Of a stretch of 64,000 bases of DNA, positions 15,910 through 23,719 are shown one piece after another. The position numbers were made by a program, and so were the translations under genes. Numbering within the stretch: position 1 is the first letter of the stretch; the number at the start of each line of letters is the position of its first letter. The stretch is from Streptomyces dioscori (GTDB taxonomy: Bacteria; Actinomycetota; Actinomycetes; Streptomycetales; Streptomycetaceae). A model generated the notes under the pieces. It was given only the letters and a program-made list of their open reading frames with translations, was not told where the DNA came from and made no database searches. The DNA lies in NCBI RefSeq assembly GCF_003024195.1, contig NZ_KZ679046.1, positions 248,001 through 312,000 of the forward strand, given 5' to 3'.

Positions 15910-16724
15910 GCCGCGCCCTGGGCCGTACGCCCTACTACGTCGTCGCCGGCGGACTGGCCGTCATCTTCCTCTTCCCCCTGCTGTGGAACGCCTGGGCCTC
16001 CGTCAGCGGACAGCCCGGCACCGCACAGGAGTCCGGCCACGGGTTCGGCAACTACCGCACACTGCTCCACTACGACGCGGGCCTGTGGCGCTACCTCCTC
16101 AACAGCACGGTCGTCTCCGCGCTGACCGTCGCCCTGACCCTCGGGGTGTCCCTGCTGGGCGGCTACGCCTTCGCCCGCTTCGACTTCCCCGGAAAGAACC
16201 TGCTGTTCCTGCTCACCCTGGCCATCCTCATGGTCCCGTACGCCACCCTCCTCATCCCCCTCTACGTCCTGCTCGGCAGACTCCACCTGCAGAACTCGCT
16301 CGTCGGGCTGAGTCTGGTGCTGGCCATGTTCCAACTGCCGTTCGCCACCTTCATGATGCGGATCTCCTTCGAGGCGGTGCCGCGCGAGCTGGAGGAGTCG
16401 GCGTTCGTCGACGGGTGCGGCACGGCGGGCGCGCTGCGCCGGGTGCTGCTCCCGGCGGTGCGACCGGGGCTGATCACGGTCGGGCTGTTCGCGTTCCTCG
16501 CCGCCTGGAACGACTTCATCGCCCCGCTGATCCTGATCTCGGACAGCGAGAAGGCGCCCCTGCCGCTGGCCGTCGCGAACCTGCGGCAGCAGAGCATGGG
16601 CGCCGTCGACTACGGAGCCACCGAGGCGGGTGTGGTGGTCCTTGCCGTGCCCTGCCTCCTGCTGTTCCTGCTGCTGCAACGGCACTACATGCGGGGCTTC
16701 ATGTCGGGCGCGCTCAAGGGCTGA
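15906..16724 (+). CDS. Sugar ABC transporter permease 2 (MalG type)
   Basis: The 272-residue partner permease has the first helix at about residues 11-30, further helices through the middle, and a MalG-type EAA loop near 160-180 (ELEESAFVDGCGTAGALRR). The C-terminus HYMRGFMSGALKG is the usual ending for this family. It overlaps the upstream permease by four bases (ATGA). Together with the lipoprotein it completes the membrane part of a carbohydrate importer. Confidence 0.92.
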   Translation: MSRALGRTPYYVVAGGLAVIFLFPLLWNAWASVSGQPGTAQESGHGFGNYRTLLHYDAGLWRYLLNSTVVSALTVALTLGVSLLGGYAFARFDFPGKNLLFLLTLAILMVPYATLLIPLYVLLGRLHLQNSLVGLSLVLAMFQLPFATFMMRISFEAVPRELEESAFVDGCGTAGALRRVLLPAVRPGLITVGLFAFLAAWNDFIAPLILISDSEKAPLPLAVANLRQQSMGAVDYGATEAGVVVLAVPCLLLFLLLQRHYMRGFMSGALKG

Positions 16725-16793
16725 GGCCCTGACCGGCCTCGACGACCGACCTCGACTCGACGGACAACCGAAGGGACGAACCGAAGGCATGAA

Positions 16794-18827
16794 GTGGTGA
16801 AGGAGAACGAGGAGACCAAGGCCGGCAGGCCAAGCAGCCAGAACCCGGCGCCGTCAGCCGTCCTCCCGGTGTCGCCGACCCGCGGCAGACTGCGGCCGCT
16901 CGGGCTCGACGAGGTCAGCATCACCGGCGGATTCTGGGCCCGCCGCAGGCACACCAACGAGACCGCCACCCTCGGCCACTGTCACGACCGGATGGAACGC
17001 TCCGGCTGGACCGGCAACTTCCGCGCCGCCGCCGAGGGACGCGTGCAACAGGACCGGCAGGGACGGGAGTTCGCCGACTCCGAGATCTACAAACTCCTCG
17101 AAGCCACGGCCTGGCAGAGCGCCACAGGTACCGCGCCGGACGTGGACGTCACCGCACTCGTCGGGGCCGTCGCCGCCGCCCAGGAACCGGACGGCTATCT
17201 GAACACCGCCTTCGGCCGCCCCGGACAGCACCCCCGTTACAGCGACCTGGAATGGGGCCACGAGCTGTACTGCTACGGGCATCTGATCCAGGCGGGCGTC
17301 GCCTGGGCCAGGGCGCGGGGCGAGAGCGAGGGCGAGCTGACGAAGGTCGCCCGACGGGCCGCCGACCACATCTGCGCCACCTTCGGCCGGGGCGGCATCG
17401 AGCGCGTCTGCGGCCACCCGCTGATCGAGACGGCCCTGGTGGAACTGGCCCGGCTGACAGGGGAGGAGCGCTATCTGGCCCAGGCCGCGCTCTTCGTCGA
17501 CCGCCGGGGCCACGGCACGCTCGCCGACGGCGAGTTCGGCCGCGTCTACTACCAGGACGACCTTCCCGTACGGGAGGCTCAGACGCTGCGCGGTCACGCC
17601 GTACGCGCCCTCTATCTCGCGGCAGGCGCCGTCGACGTGGCCGTGGAGACCGGTGACGAGGAACTGCTCGCCGCCGTCGTACGGCAGTGGGAGGCGGGGG
17701 TCGCCCGGCGCACCTATGTCACCGGCGGCATGGGCTCCCACCACCGGGACGAGTCCTTCGGCGACGACTTCGTCCTGCCGCCGGACCGCGCCTACTCGGA
17801 GACCTGCGCGGGTGTCGCCTCCGTACAGCTCAGCTGGCGGCTGCTCCTGGCCACCGGAGAACCGCGCTTCGCCGACCTCGCGGAACGGACCCTGTTCAAC
17901 GTGGTCGCGACCTCACCGGCGGAACACGGCAGGGCCTTCTTCTACGCCAACACGCTGCACCGGCGCCACCGGAGTGCCGTGCCCGCCGCCGACACGGTGA
18001 GTCCGGGCGCCGATCCCGGTCCGCGCGCGCCCTGGTTCGCGGTGTCCTGCTGCCCCACCAACGTGGCACGGACGCTGGCCCAGCTGCCCGCGCACCTGGC
18101 CACGGCGGACGACCACGGCATCCAGCTGCACCAGTACGCCGACGCGCGCATCGCCACCTTCCTCACCCCCGGTCACGGTGTCGCCCTGCGGATCCGCACC
18201 GACTACCCGGCCGACGGGACCGTGGTCGTGCACGTCGAGCGGTCGCCTTCGGACCGCCCCTGGACCGTGTCGCTGCGCGTCCCCGCGTGGACGGCGGGGG
18301 CCACGGCACGGCTGACCGAACCGGACGGCACCCGTCGCACGGTCGCCCCGGGCACGGTCGAGGTCACCCGCGTCTTCCGGCCCGGCGACGAGATACGGCT
18401 CGAACTGCCCGTACGGCCGCGCTGGATCGACGCCGATCCACGCGTCGACGCGGTGCGCGGCACCGTGGCCGTCCAGCGCGGGCCGCGGGTGTACTGCGCC
18501 GAGTCCGTGGACCTGCCCGGCGGCCTCGACGTCGACGCGATCCGGGTGGACCCGGCCGTCGATCCGCGCGACGGCCCGGACGCGGCGGGAGACACCGTGG
18601 TCGTCGACGGCCGGATCACCGCGTACGACCCACGGTCATCCGCGTACGACCCACGGTCCACCGCGTACGACGCGCGACGCGACGAGCCCTGGCCCTACCG
18701 GCCGCTCGACGCCCCCACCGCCCCGCCCGAGGCAGACCGGGTGGAGATCACCCTGGTCCCGTACCACTCCTGGGCGAACCGGGGCCCCTCGACGATGCGG
18801 GTGTGGCTGCCCGCGGACGACCGATGA
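16794..18827 (+). CDS. GH127-type beta-L-arabinofuranosidase (cytoplasmic)
   Basis: The 677-residue protein lacks a signal peptide and has the GH127 (formerly DUF1680) layout: an (alpha/alpha)6 barrel followed by beta-sandwich domains. The zinc-thiolate centre of this family is visible as Glu336 and Cys338 (YSETCAG) and Cys419-Cys420 (VSCCPTN), where the first Cys of the pair is the expected nucleophile. The enzyme would release L-arabinose from imported beta-L-arabinofuranosyl oligosaccharides. The start is GTG 16794 with GAAGG upstream; GTG 16797 is an alternative. It follows the permeases by 69 bases in the same direction. Near the C-terminus a 21-base tandem repeat (18621-18683) encodes a repeated AYDPRS-like heptad. 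Confidence 0.9.
   Translation: MVKENEETKAGRPSSQNPAPSAVLPVSPTRGRLRPLGLDEVSITGGFWARRRHTNETATLGHCHDRMERSGWTGNFRAAAEGRVQQDRQGREFADSEIYKLLEATAWQSATGTAPDVDVTALVGAVAAAQEPDGYLNTAFGRPGQHPRYSDLEWGHELYCYGHLIQAGVAWARARGESEGELTKVARRAADHICATFGRGGIERVCGHPLIETALVELARLTGEERYLAQAALFVDRRGHGTLADGEFGRVYYQDDLPVREAQTLRGHAVRALYLAAGAVDVAVETGDEELLAAVVRQWEAGVARRTYVTGGMGSHHRDESFGDDFVLPPDRAYSETCAGVASVQLSWRLLLATGEPRFADLAERTLFNVVATSPAEHGRAFFYANTLHRRHRSAVPAADTVSPGADPGPRAPWFAVSCCPTNVARTLAQLPAHLATADDHGIQLHQYADARIATFLTPGHGVALRIRTDYPADGTVVVHVERSPSDRPWTVSLRVPAWTAGATARLTEPDGTRRTVAPGTVEVTRVFRPGDEIRLELPVRPRWIDADPRVDAVRGTVAVQRGPRVYCAESVDLPGGLDVDAIRVDPAVDPRDGPDAAGDTVVVDGRITAYDPRSSAYDPRSTAYDARRDEPWPYRPLDAPTAPPEADRVEITLVPYHSWANRGPSTMRVWLPADDR
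18621..18683 (+). repeat. In-frame 21-base tandem repeat in the GH127 gene
   Basis: Two near-identical 21-base units (18621-18641 and 18642-18662) and a third diverged unit (18663-18683), all beginning GCGTACGAC, encode AYDPRSS, AYDPRST and AYDARRD. The repeat lies in a linker between the last beta domains, where length changes would be tolerated. Confidence 0.8.
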
Positions 18828-18840
18828 ACGGAGACCGGGC

Positions 18841-21045
18841 ATGTCCCAACCCCCCACACGCCGAGGCCTGTTGCGGCTCGCCGCCGGGACGGCGGCCGCC
18901 GTCCCCCTCGCACAGGCGATCACGCCCGCGCATGCCGTGACCGGCGCGGCCCCGGACGCGCCGGGCATCGCGGGAACGGTGAGAACGGCGGGTGCGGCTC
19001 CCGGCCGGACCGCCGTGGCCGCCGCGCCGGCCCTGCCGGTACAGCCGTTCCCCCTGGGCCAAGTCGCCATCGGCGACGGCGTGTTCCGCCGCAAGCGCGA
19101 TCTGATGCTCGACCACGCCAGGGCCTACCCCGCCGACCGGATCCTGGCCGTCTTCCGGGCCAACGCCGGACTGGACACCCGCGGGGCCCGCCCGCCCGGC
19201 GGCTGGGAGACCGCCGACGGCAATCTGCGCGGGCACTACGGCGGCCACTTCCTCACGCTCGTCGCGCAGGCGTACGCCGACACCCGCGAGGCGGCGCTCA
19301 AGACCAAACTCGACCATCTGGTCGGCGCGTTGGGCGAGTGCCGGCAGGCCCTGGCCGACCACGGCTCCCCGAGACCGAGCCACCCCGGCTATCTGGCGGC
19401 GTACCCGGAGACGCAGTTCGTCCTGCTGGAGAGCTATACGACCTACCCCACCATCTGGGCGCCGTACTACACCTGTCACAAGATCATGCGGGGGCTCCTG
19501 GACGCGTACACCCTCGGTGGGAACGCCCAGGCCCTCACGCTCGCCTCCGGGATGGGCGACTGGGTGCACAGCCGGCTCGGCGCGCTGCCGAAGGCGCAGC
19601 TGGAGCGCATGTGGTCGATCTACATCGCGGGCGAGTACGGCGGGATGAACGAGGTCCTGGCGGACCTGCACGCCCTCACCGGACGGCCCGAACACCTCGC
19701 CGCCGCCCGCTGCTTCGACAACACCGCGCTGCTCGACGCCTGCGCAGAGGACCGCGACATCCTGGAGGGCAGACACGCCAACCAGCACATCCCGCAGTTC
19801 ACCGGCTACCTGCGGCTGTACGACCACACGGGGGAGGAGCGGTACGCCGCCGCGGCCCGCAACTTCTGGGACATGGTCACCGAGTCCCGGACGTACAGCC
19901 TGGGCGGTACGGGACAGGGGGAGATGTTCCGGGCCCGGGGCGCGATCGCGGCGACCCTCGACGACAAGAACGCCGAGACCTGCGCCACGTACAACATGCT
20001 CAAGCTGAGCAGGCAGCTCTTCTTCCACACGCCGGACCCCGTGTACATGGACCACTACGAGCGCGGCCTGACCAACCACATCCTCGCCTCCCGCCGGGAC
20101 ACGGGCGGCGCGCCGAGCACAAGCAGTCCGGAGGTCACCTACTTCGTCGGCATGGGGCCCGGAGTCGTGCGCGAGTACGGCAACATCGGCACCTGCTGCG
20201 GCGGCACCGGCATGGAGAACCACACCAAGTACCAGGACTCGGTGTACTTCCGCTCCGCCGACGGCAACGCGCTGTACGTCAACCTCTACCTCGCCTCGAC
20301 CCTGCGGTGGCCCGAGAAGGGGCTCGTCGTCGAGCAGACGAGCGGCTACCCGGCGGAGGGCGTCCGCACGCTGGTCTTCCGTGAGGGCGGTGGCACGCTC
20401 GATCTGAGACTGCGGGTGCCGTCCTGGGCCATCAGAGGTTTCACCGTCACGGTCAACGGGGTGCCGCAGCGGGCCGAGGCCGTGCCCGGCAGCTATCTCA
20501 CGCTGAGCAGGAACTGGCGGCGCGGCGACCGGGTCAGTGTGTCGGCGCCCTACCGGCTGCGGATCGAGAGGGCCCTGGACGATCCGGCAGTCCAGTCGCT
20601 GTTCCACGGGCCGGTGCTGCTGGTCGCGCGGAGTCAGCAGACGGGGTTCCGCGCGTTCTCCTTCTACAAGGACTTCACGCTCCGCGGGGATCTCGCCGAC
20701 GCGATCGACCCCGAGGGCCGCCCCTCGCACTTCACCACCCACGGTCTGACGCTGGCGCCGTTCCACCTCGCGGACGACGCCCGCTACCACGCCTACTTCA
20801 GACGGGCCGAACCCGTCGTCGTGTTCGGCACGGCCGACTCCGGCGTACCGAACCGTGCCCGCGGGGACGGGCTGACCTTCCTCGACGTCCTCTGGGCCCA
20901 GGCCCCCTTCGCGGCCTCCGACGATTTCGTACGGGCGGTGGGCGCCCTCGCCGAGCTCTGGCTGTCCGAGGGACGCCTCACGCGGGCCGAGCGGGACCGT
21001 GTCGTGGCGGCGGCCCCGGGCGTCTCTCAGGTAAGGCATGCCTAA
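18841..21045 (+). CDS. Secreted GH127/GH146-like beta-L-arabinofuranosidase
   Basis: This 734-residue protein starts with a twin-arginine signal (TRRGLLRLAAG, cleavage after about AHA at residue 32). The catalytic barrel again shows the Cys/Glu zinc site, Glu379 and Cys381 in NAETCATYN and Cys452-Cys453 in GTCCGGTGME, with downstream beta domains ending near 730. Tat export suits a metal-loaded enzyme folded before secretion. The gene begins 13 bases after the cytoplasmic paralogue, with GGAGA upstream, so both are in one operon. The two proteins probably attack beta-L-arabinosides outside and inside the cell. The last bases overlap an iron-box-like sequence that belongs to the next gene. Confidence 0.88.
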   Translation: MSQPPTRRGLLRLAAGTAAAVPLAQAITPAHAVTGAAPDAPGIAGTVRTAGAAPGRTAVAAAPALPVQPFPLGQVAIGDGVFRRKRDLMLDHARAYPADRILAVFRANAGLDTRGARPPGGWETADGNLRGHYGGHFLTLVAQAYADTREAALKTKLDHLVGALGECRQALADHGSPRPSHPGYLAAYPETQFVLLESYTTYPTIWAPYYTCHKIMRGLLDAYTLGGNAQALTLASGMGDWVHSRLGALPKAQLERMWSIYIAGEYGGMNEVLADLHALTGRPEHLAAARCFDNTALLDACAEDRDILEGRHANQHIPQFTGYLRLYDHTGEERYAAAARNFWDMVTESRTYSLGGTGQGEMFRARGAIAATLDDKNAETCATYNMLKLSRQLFFHTPDPVYMDHYERGLTNHILASRRDTGGAPSTSSPEVTYFVGMGPGVVREYGNIGTCCGGTGMENHTKYQDSVYFRSADGNALYVNLYLASTLRWPEKGLVVEQTSGYPAEGVRTLVFREGGGTLDLRLRVPSWAIRGFTVTVNGVPQRAEAVPGSYLTLSRNWRRGDRVSVSAPYRLRIERALDDPAVQSLFHGPVLLVARSQQTGFRAFSFYKDFTLRGDLADAIDPEGRPSHFTTHGLTLAPFHLADDARYHAYFRRAEPVVVFGTADSGVPNRARGDGLTFLDVLWAQAPFAASDDFVRAVGALAELWLSEGRLTRAERDRVVAAAPGVSQVRHA
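21027..21045. promoter_or_regulatory. Iron box (DmdR/IdeR-type operator) upstream of the flavoprotein gene
   Basis: TCAGGTAAGGCATGCCTAA matches the actinobacterial iron-box consensus TTAGGTTAGGCTAACCTAA at 14 of 19 positions, with a palindromic core AAGGCATGCCTAA. It covers the last codons of the preceding gene and lies 9 bases upstream of a -10-like hexamer GATAAT at 21054-21059. Iron-loaded DmdR should repress from here. Confidence 0.6.
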
Positions 21046-21053
21046 CGACGTCG

Positions 21054-21059
21054 GATAAT
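21054..21059 (+). promoter_or_regulatory. -10 hexamer of the flavoprotein promoter
   Basis: GATAAT matches TATAAT at 5 of 6 positions. The -35 position would fall inside the iron box, which fits repression by occlusion. No good -35 hexamer is visible. Transcription would start near 21066, giving a leader of about 48 bases. Confidence 0.45.
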
Positions 21060-21113
21060 GTTCTGCGTGCAACTACTTGTACCCGCCGGACGCACGCATG
21101 TTTGGAGTCGGCC

Positions 21114-21713
21114 TTGCCGCACACGATCGACACCGCCGGAACAGGGCCGGACGCCGTGACCGAGGAAGGCCGGGACGGCCGGGACAGCCAGGACAGCCGG
21201 GAAGGGTGGGTCGGGCTGGGGTCGAGTGCCGAGCTGCGCGAGCTGCTCGGTGAGCCCTGGCCCATCGTGATCGAGAAGGTCCACGACCGGCTCGCCGACC
21301 AGGACCGGGACATCATCGCCCGCTCGCCCTTCTGCCTGCTGGCCACCTCCGACTCGCGCGGCAACTGCGACGTCTCCCCGCGCGGGGACACCGCGGGCTT
21401 CACCCACGTCATCGACTCCGGCACGCTCGCCCTGCCCGACCGGCCGGGGAACCGGCGGGGCGACAGCTTCCACAACATCCTCGACAACCCGCACGCCGGC
21501 CTGCTCTACCTGATACCCGGCAGCAAAGAGGTGCTGCGGGTCAACGGCCGGGCCCGCATCCTCTCCGACGCCCCGTTCTTCGACGCCATGACGGTGAAGG
21601 GCCAGCGTCCCGCGCTGGCCCTGGTCCTGGAGATCGACGAGATATATCTGCACTGCCCGGCATCGCTGCGGCGCTCGGGCGTGTGGAATCCGGAGTCGTG
21701 GCCGACCGACTGA
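21114..21713 (+). CDS. PPOX-type FMN-binding flavoprotein, probably iron-regulated
   Basis: The 199-residue product resembles the pyridoxamine-5'-phosphate-oxidase-like, split-barrel FMN proteins of the MSMEG_1061 type. Landmarks are IIARSPFCLLATSDSRGNCDVSPRGD in two short stretches, followed by NILDNPHAGLLYLIPG and a late LALVLEIDEIYLHCP segment. The substrate is unknown; related proteins may reduce flavin, F420 or ferric-siderophore-linked substrates. I chose the TTG at 21114 because TTGGAG sits 6 bases upstream; a TTG at 21102 lies within that site. The iron box upstream and the siderophore importer downstream suggest a part in iron release or redox balance. The first 35 residues are Asp/Gly/Arg-rich and poorly conserved in appearance. 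Confidence 0.8.
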   Translation: MPHTIDTAGTGPDAVTEEGRDGRDSQDSREGWVGLGSSAELRELLGEPWPIVIEKVHDRLADQDRDIIARSPFCLLATSDSRGNCDVSPRGDTAGFTHVIDSGTLALPDRPGNRRGDSFHNILDNPHAGLLYLIPGSKEVLRVNGRARILSDAPFFDAMTVKGQRPALALVLEIDEIYLHCPASLRRSGVWNPESWPTD

Positions 21714-21796
21714 CCGACGAGCCGGCCGACTGACCGACAGGCCGACCACTGACCGACGGGTCGGCCGACTCGCGGGCACCCCCTGTCCAGCACAAA

Positions 21797-21815
21797 TAAG
21801 GGTAGGCTAACCTTC
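21797..21815. promoter_or_regulatory. Iron box upstream of the siderophore ABC operon
   Basis: TAAGGGTAGGCTAACCTTC matches TTAGGTTAGGCTAACCTAA at 15 of 19 positions, including an unbroken TAGGCTAACCT. It ends 5 bases before the GTG start. TAGGCT at 21803-21808 inside it could serve as the -10 box, in which case DmdR binding would directly block the promoter. Confidence 0.75.
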
Positions 21816-21820
21816 GTCAG

Positions 21821-22699
21821 GTGAGATCTGGTGAAGAAACAGCCGACACCCCGCGTCTTCGCGGTCACCAACTGTCGGCCACGAGCGTGACCGTCGCGTA
21901 CGACGGCGTCGACGTCGTGCACGACGCGGCGGTCGCCCTGCGGCCCGGTGAGGTGACCGTCCTGGTCGGCCCCAACGGCAGCGGCAAGTCGACGCTCCTG
22001 CGGACGATCGCCCGTCTGCAGCGGGCCCGCCACGCCACGCTCAGGATCGACACCGAGACCGACGGCCTCGCCCTGAGCGCCCGTGAGTTCTCACGGCACG
22101 TCGCCCTGTTGACCCAGGGCCGCCCCACCCCCAGCGGACTGACCGTGCGGGACGTCGTCGAGTTCGGCCGCTACCCCTACCGAGGCCGCTTCGGCCGGCC
22201 CGACCCGGACGCGTCGGCCGCCATCGACCGCGCGCTCGCGTTGACAGGTGTCACGGACCTTGCCGAGCGCGGCGCCGACCACCTGTCCGGCGGGCAGCTG
22301 CAGCGGGTGTGGCTCGCGAGCTGCCTCGCCCAGGAGACCGGCGTGCTGCTACTGGACGAGCCGACGACCTACCTCGACCTCCGCTACCAGATCGAACTCC
22401 TCGACCTCATCCGCGACCTGGCGGACGACCACGGCATCGCCGCCGGCGTCGTCCTGCACGACCTCGACCAGGCGGCGGCCATCGCCGACCGGATCACCCT
22501 GCTCGAAGCGGGCCGCATCGTCGCCGACGGCCTGCCCGAGGACGTCCTCACCCCGGAACGCCTCACCGCCGTCTACGGCATCCGCATCGACGTGGACCAC
22601 GACCCCCTCACCGGCCGGCTGCGCACCCGCCCGATCGGCCGACACCACACCCGGCACACCCGCCACACTCGACCCGAAAGGCTCGGCACCACCTCATGA
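21821..22699 (+). CDS. Iron-siderophore ABC transporter ATPase (FecE/FepC type)
   Basis: This 292-residue cytoplasmic ATPase powers ferric-siderophore import. Walker A is GPNGSGKST near residue 47, the signature is LSGGQLQRVWLA near 154, and Walker B with the catalytic Glu is LLLDEPTTYLDL near 177; the H-loop is in VVLHDLDQ. The GTG at 21821 has no Shine-Dalgarno sequence and starts about 13 bases after the putative -10 box, so the message may be leaderless or nearly so. The C-terminal tail is unusually rich in His, Arg and Thr (HHTRHTRHTR). The stop overlaps the lipoprotein start as ATGA. Confidence 0.92.
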   Translation: MRSGEETADTPRLRGHQLSATSVTVAYDGVDVVHDAAVALRPGEVTVLVGPNGSGKSTLLRTIARLQRARHATLRIDTETDGLALSAREFSRHVALLTQGRPTPSGLTVRDVVEFGRYPYRGRFGRPDPDASAAIDRALALTGVTDLAERGADHLSGGQLQRVWLASCLAQETGVLLLDEPTTYLDLRYQIELLDLIRDLADDHGIAAGVVLHDLDQAAAIADRITLLEAGRIVADGLPEDVLTPERLTAVYGIRIDVDHDPLTGRLRTRPIGRHHTRHTRHTRPERLGTTS

Positions 22700-23679
22700 G
22701 ACGCCTCCTGCTCACCGCGGCAGCCACCACCGCCGCGGCGCTCACCCTCGCCGCGTGCGGCACCACCGAGCCCGCCGCCGACAAGACCGAGAAGAAGACG
22801 TCCGAGGCCATCACCCTCACTGACGGCGGCGGCAAGAAGCTCAAGCTCGACGGCCCGGCCACCAAGGTCGTCGCCACCGAGTGGAACGAGGTCGAGAACC
22901 TCATCACGCTCGGCGTCGACCCGGTCGGCGTCTCCGACGTCAAGGGCTACAACACCTGGGACTCCGCCGTCCCGCTGAAGAACGAGCCGAAGGACATCGG
23001 CACGCGCGGCGAGCCCAGCATGGACACCGTCGCCGCTCTCGCGCCCGACCTCATCCTGGCCTCCTCGGACCTGGCGCCCGCGGCCGTGAAGCAACTGCGC
23101 GAGGTCGCCCCGGTACTGGAGATCAAGTCCGCCGACGGCTCCGACCAGATCGGTCAGATGCTGGAGAACCTCGACCTGATCGCCAAGGCCACCGGCACCA
23201 CCGACAAGGCGGAGACGGCCCGCAAGGACTTCGAGGCCAAGCTCACCGAGGGCAAGAAGGCCCTCGCCGACGCCGACCTCGCGGGCACACAGATCGCCTT
23301 CGCCGACGGCTACGTCACCTCCAACCAGGTCACCCTGCGCCCGTACACCGACGGTTCCCTCATCGGCTCCGTCAACAAGCGCCTAGGCCTGAAGAACGCC
23401 TGGAAGGTCAAGGGCGACGCCGCCTACGGTCTCGGGTCCACCGACGTCGAAGGCCTCACCGACCTGCCGAAGGACACGCAGTTCGCCTACATCGGCAACG
23501 AGGACGACAAGACCGCCACCCCCTTCACCGGCGTGCTCACGAAGAACGCCGTGTGGAAGTCCCTGCCGTTCGTGAAGTCCGGTGACGTGCACCGACTGGA
23601 CGACGGCATCTGGATGTTCGGCGGCCCCGGCTCGATGTCGGCGTACATCGACGCCCTCGTCGCCGCGCTGACGAAGTAG
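22696..23679 (+). CDS. Iron-siderophore substrate-binding lipoprotein
   Basis: The 327-residue lipoprotein has a classic signal with lipobox LTLAAC and the lipidated Cys at about residue 21. The mature protein is a class III (FepB/FhuD/BtuF) fold with VVATEWNEVENLITLGVDPVG near residue 55, TVAALAPDLILAS near 110 and a long backbone helix between the lobes (about 150-190). It would deliver a ferric siderophore to the fused permease encoded next. The start overlaps the ATPase stop, giving the less common order ATPase, binding protein, permease. Confidence 0.92.
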   Translation: MRRLLLTAAATTAAALTLAACGTTEPAADKTEKKTSEAITLTDGGGKKLKLDGPATKVVATEWNEVENLITLGVDPVGVSDVKGYNTWDSAVPLKNEPKDIGTRGEPSMDTVAALAPDLILASSDLAPAAVKQLREVAPVLEIKSADGSDQIGQMLENLDLIAKATGTTDKAETARKDFEAKLTEGKKALADADLAGTQIAFADGYVTSNQVTLRPYTDGSLIGSVNKRLGLKNAWKVKGDAAYGLGSTDVEGLTDLPKDTQFAYIGNEDDKTATPFTGVLTKNAVWKSLPFVKSGDVHRLDDGIWMFGGPGSMSAYIDALVAALTK

Positions 23680-23719
23680 CAACAGAGACACAAGCAGGCG
23701 AAGCAGAAGCAACGGAGCC

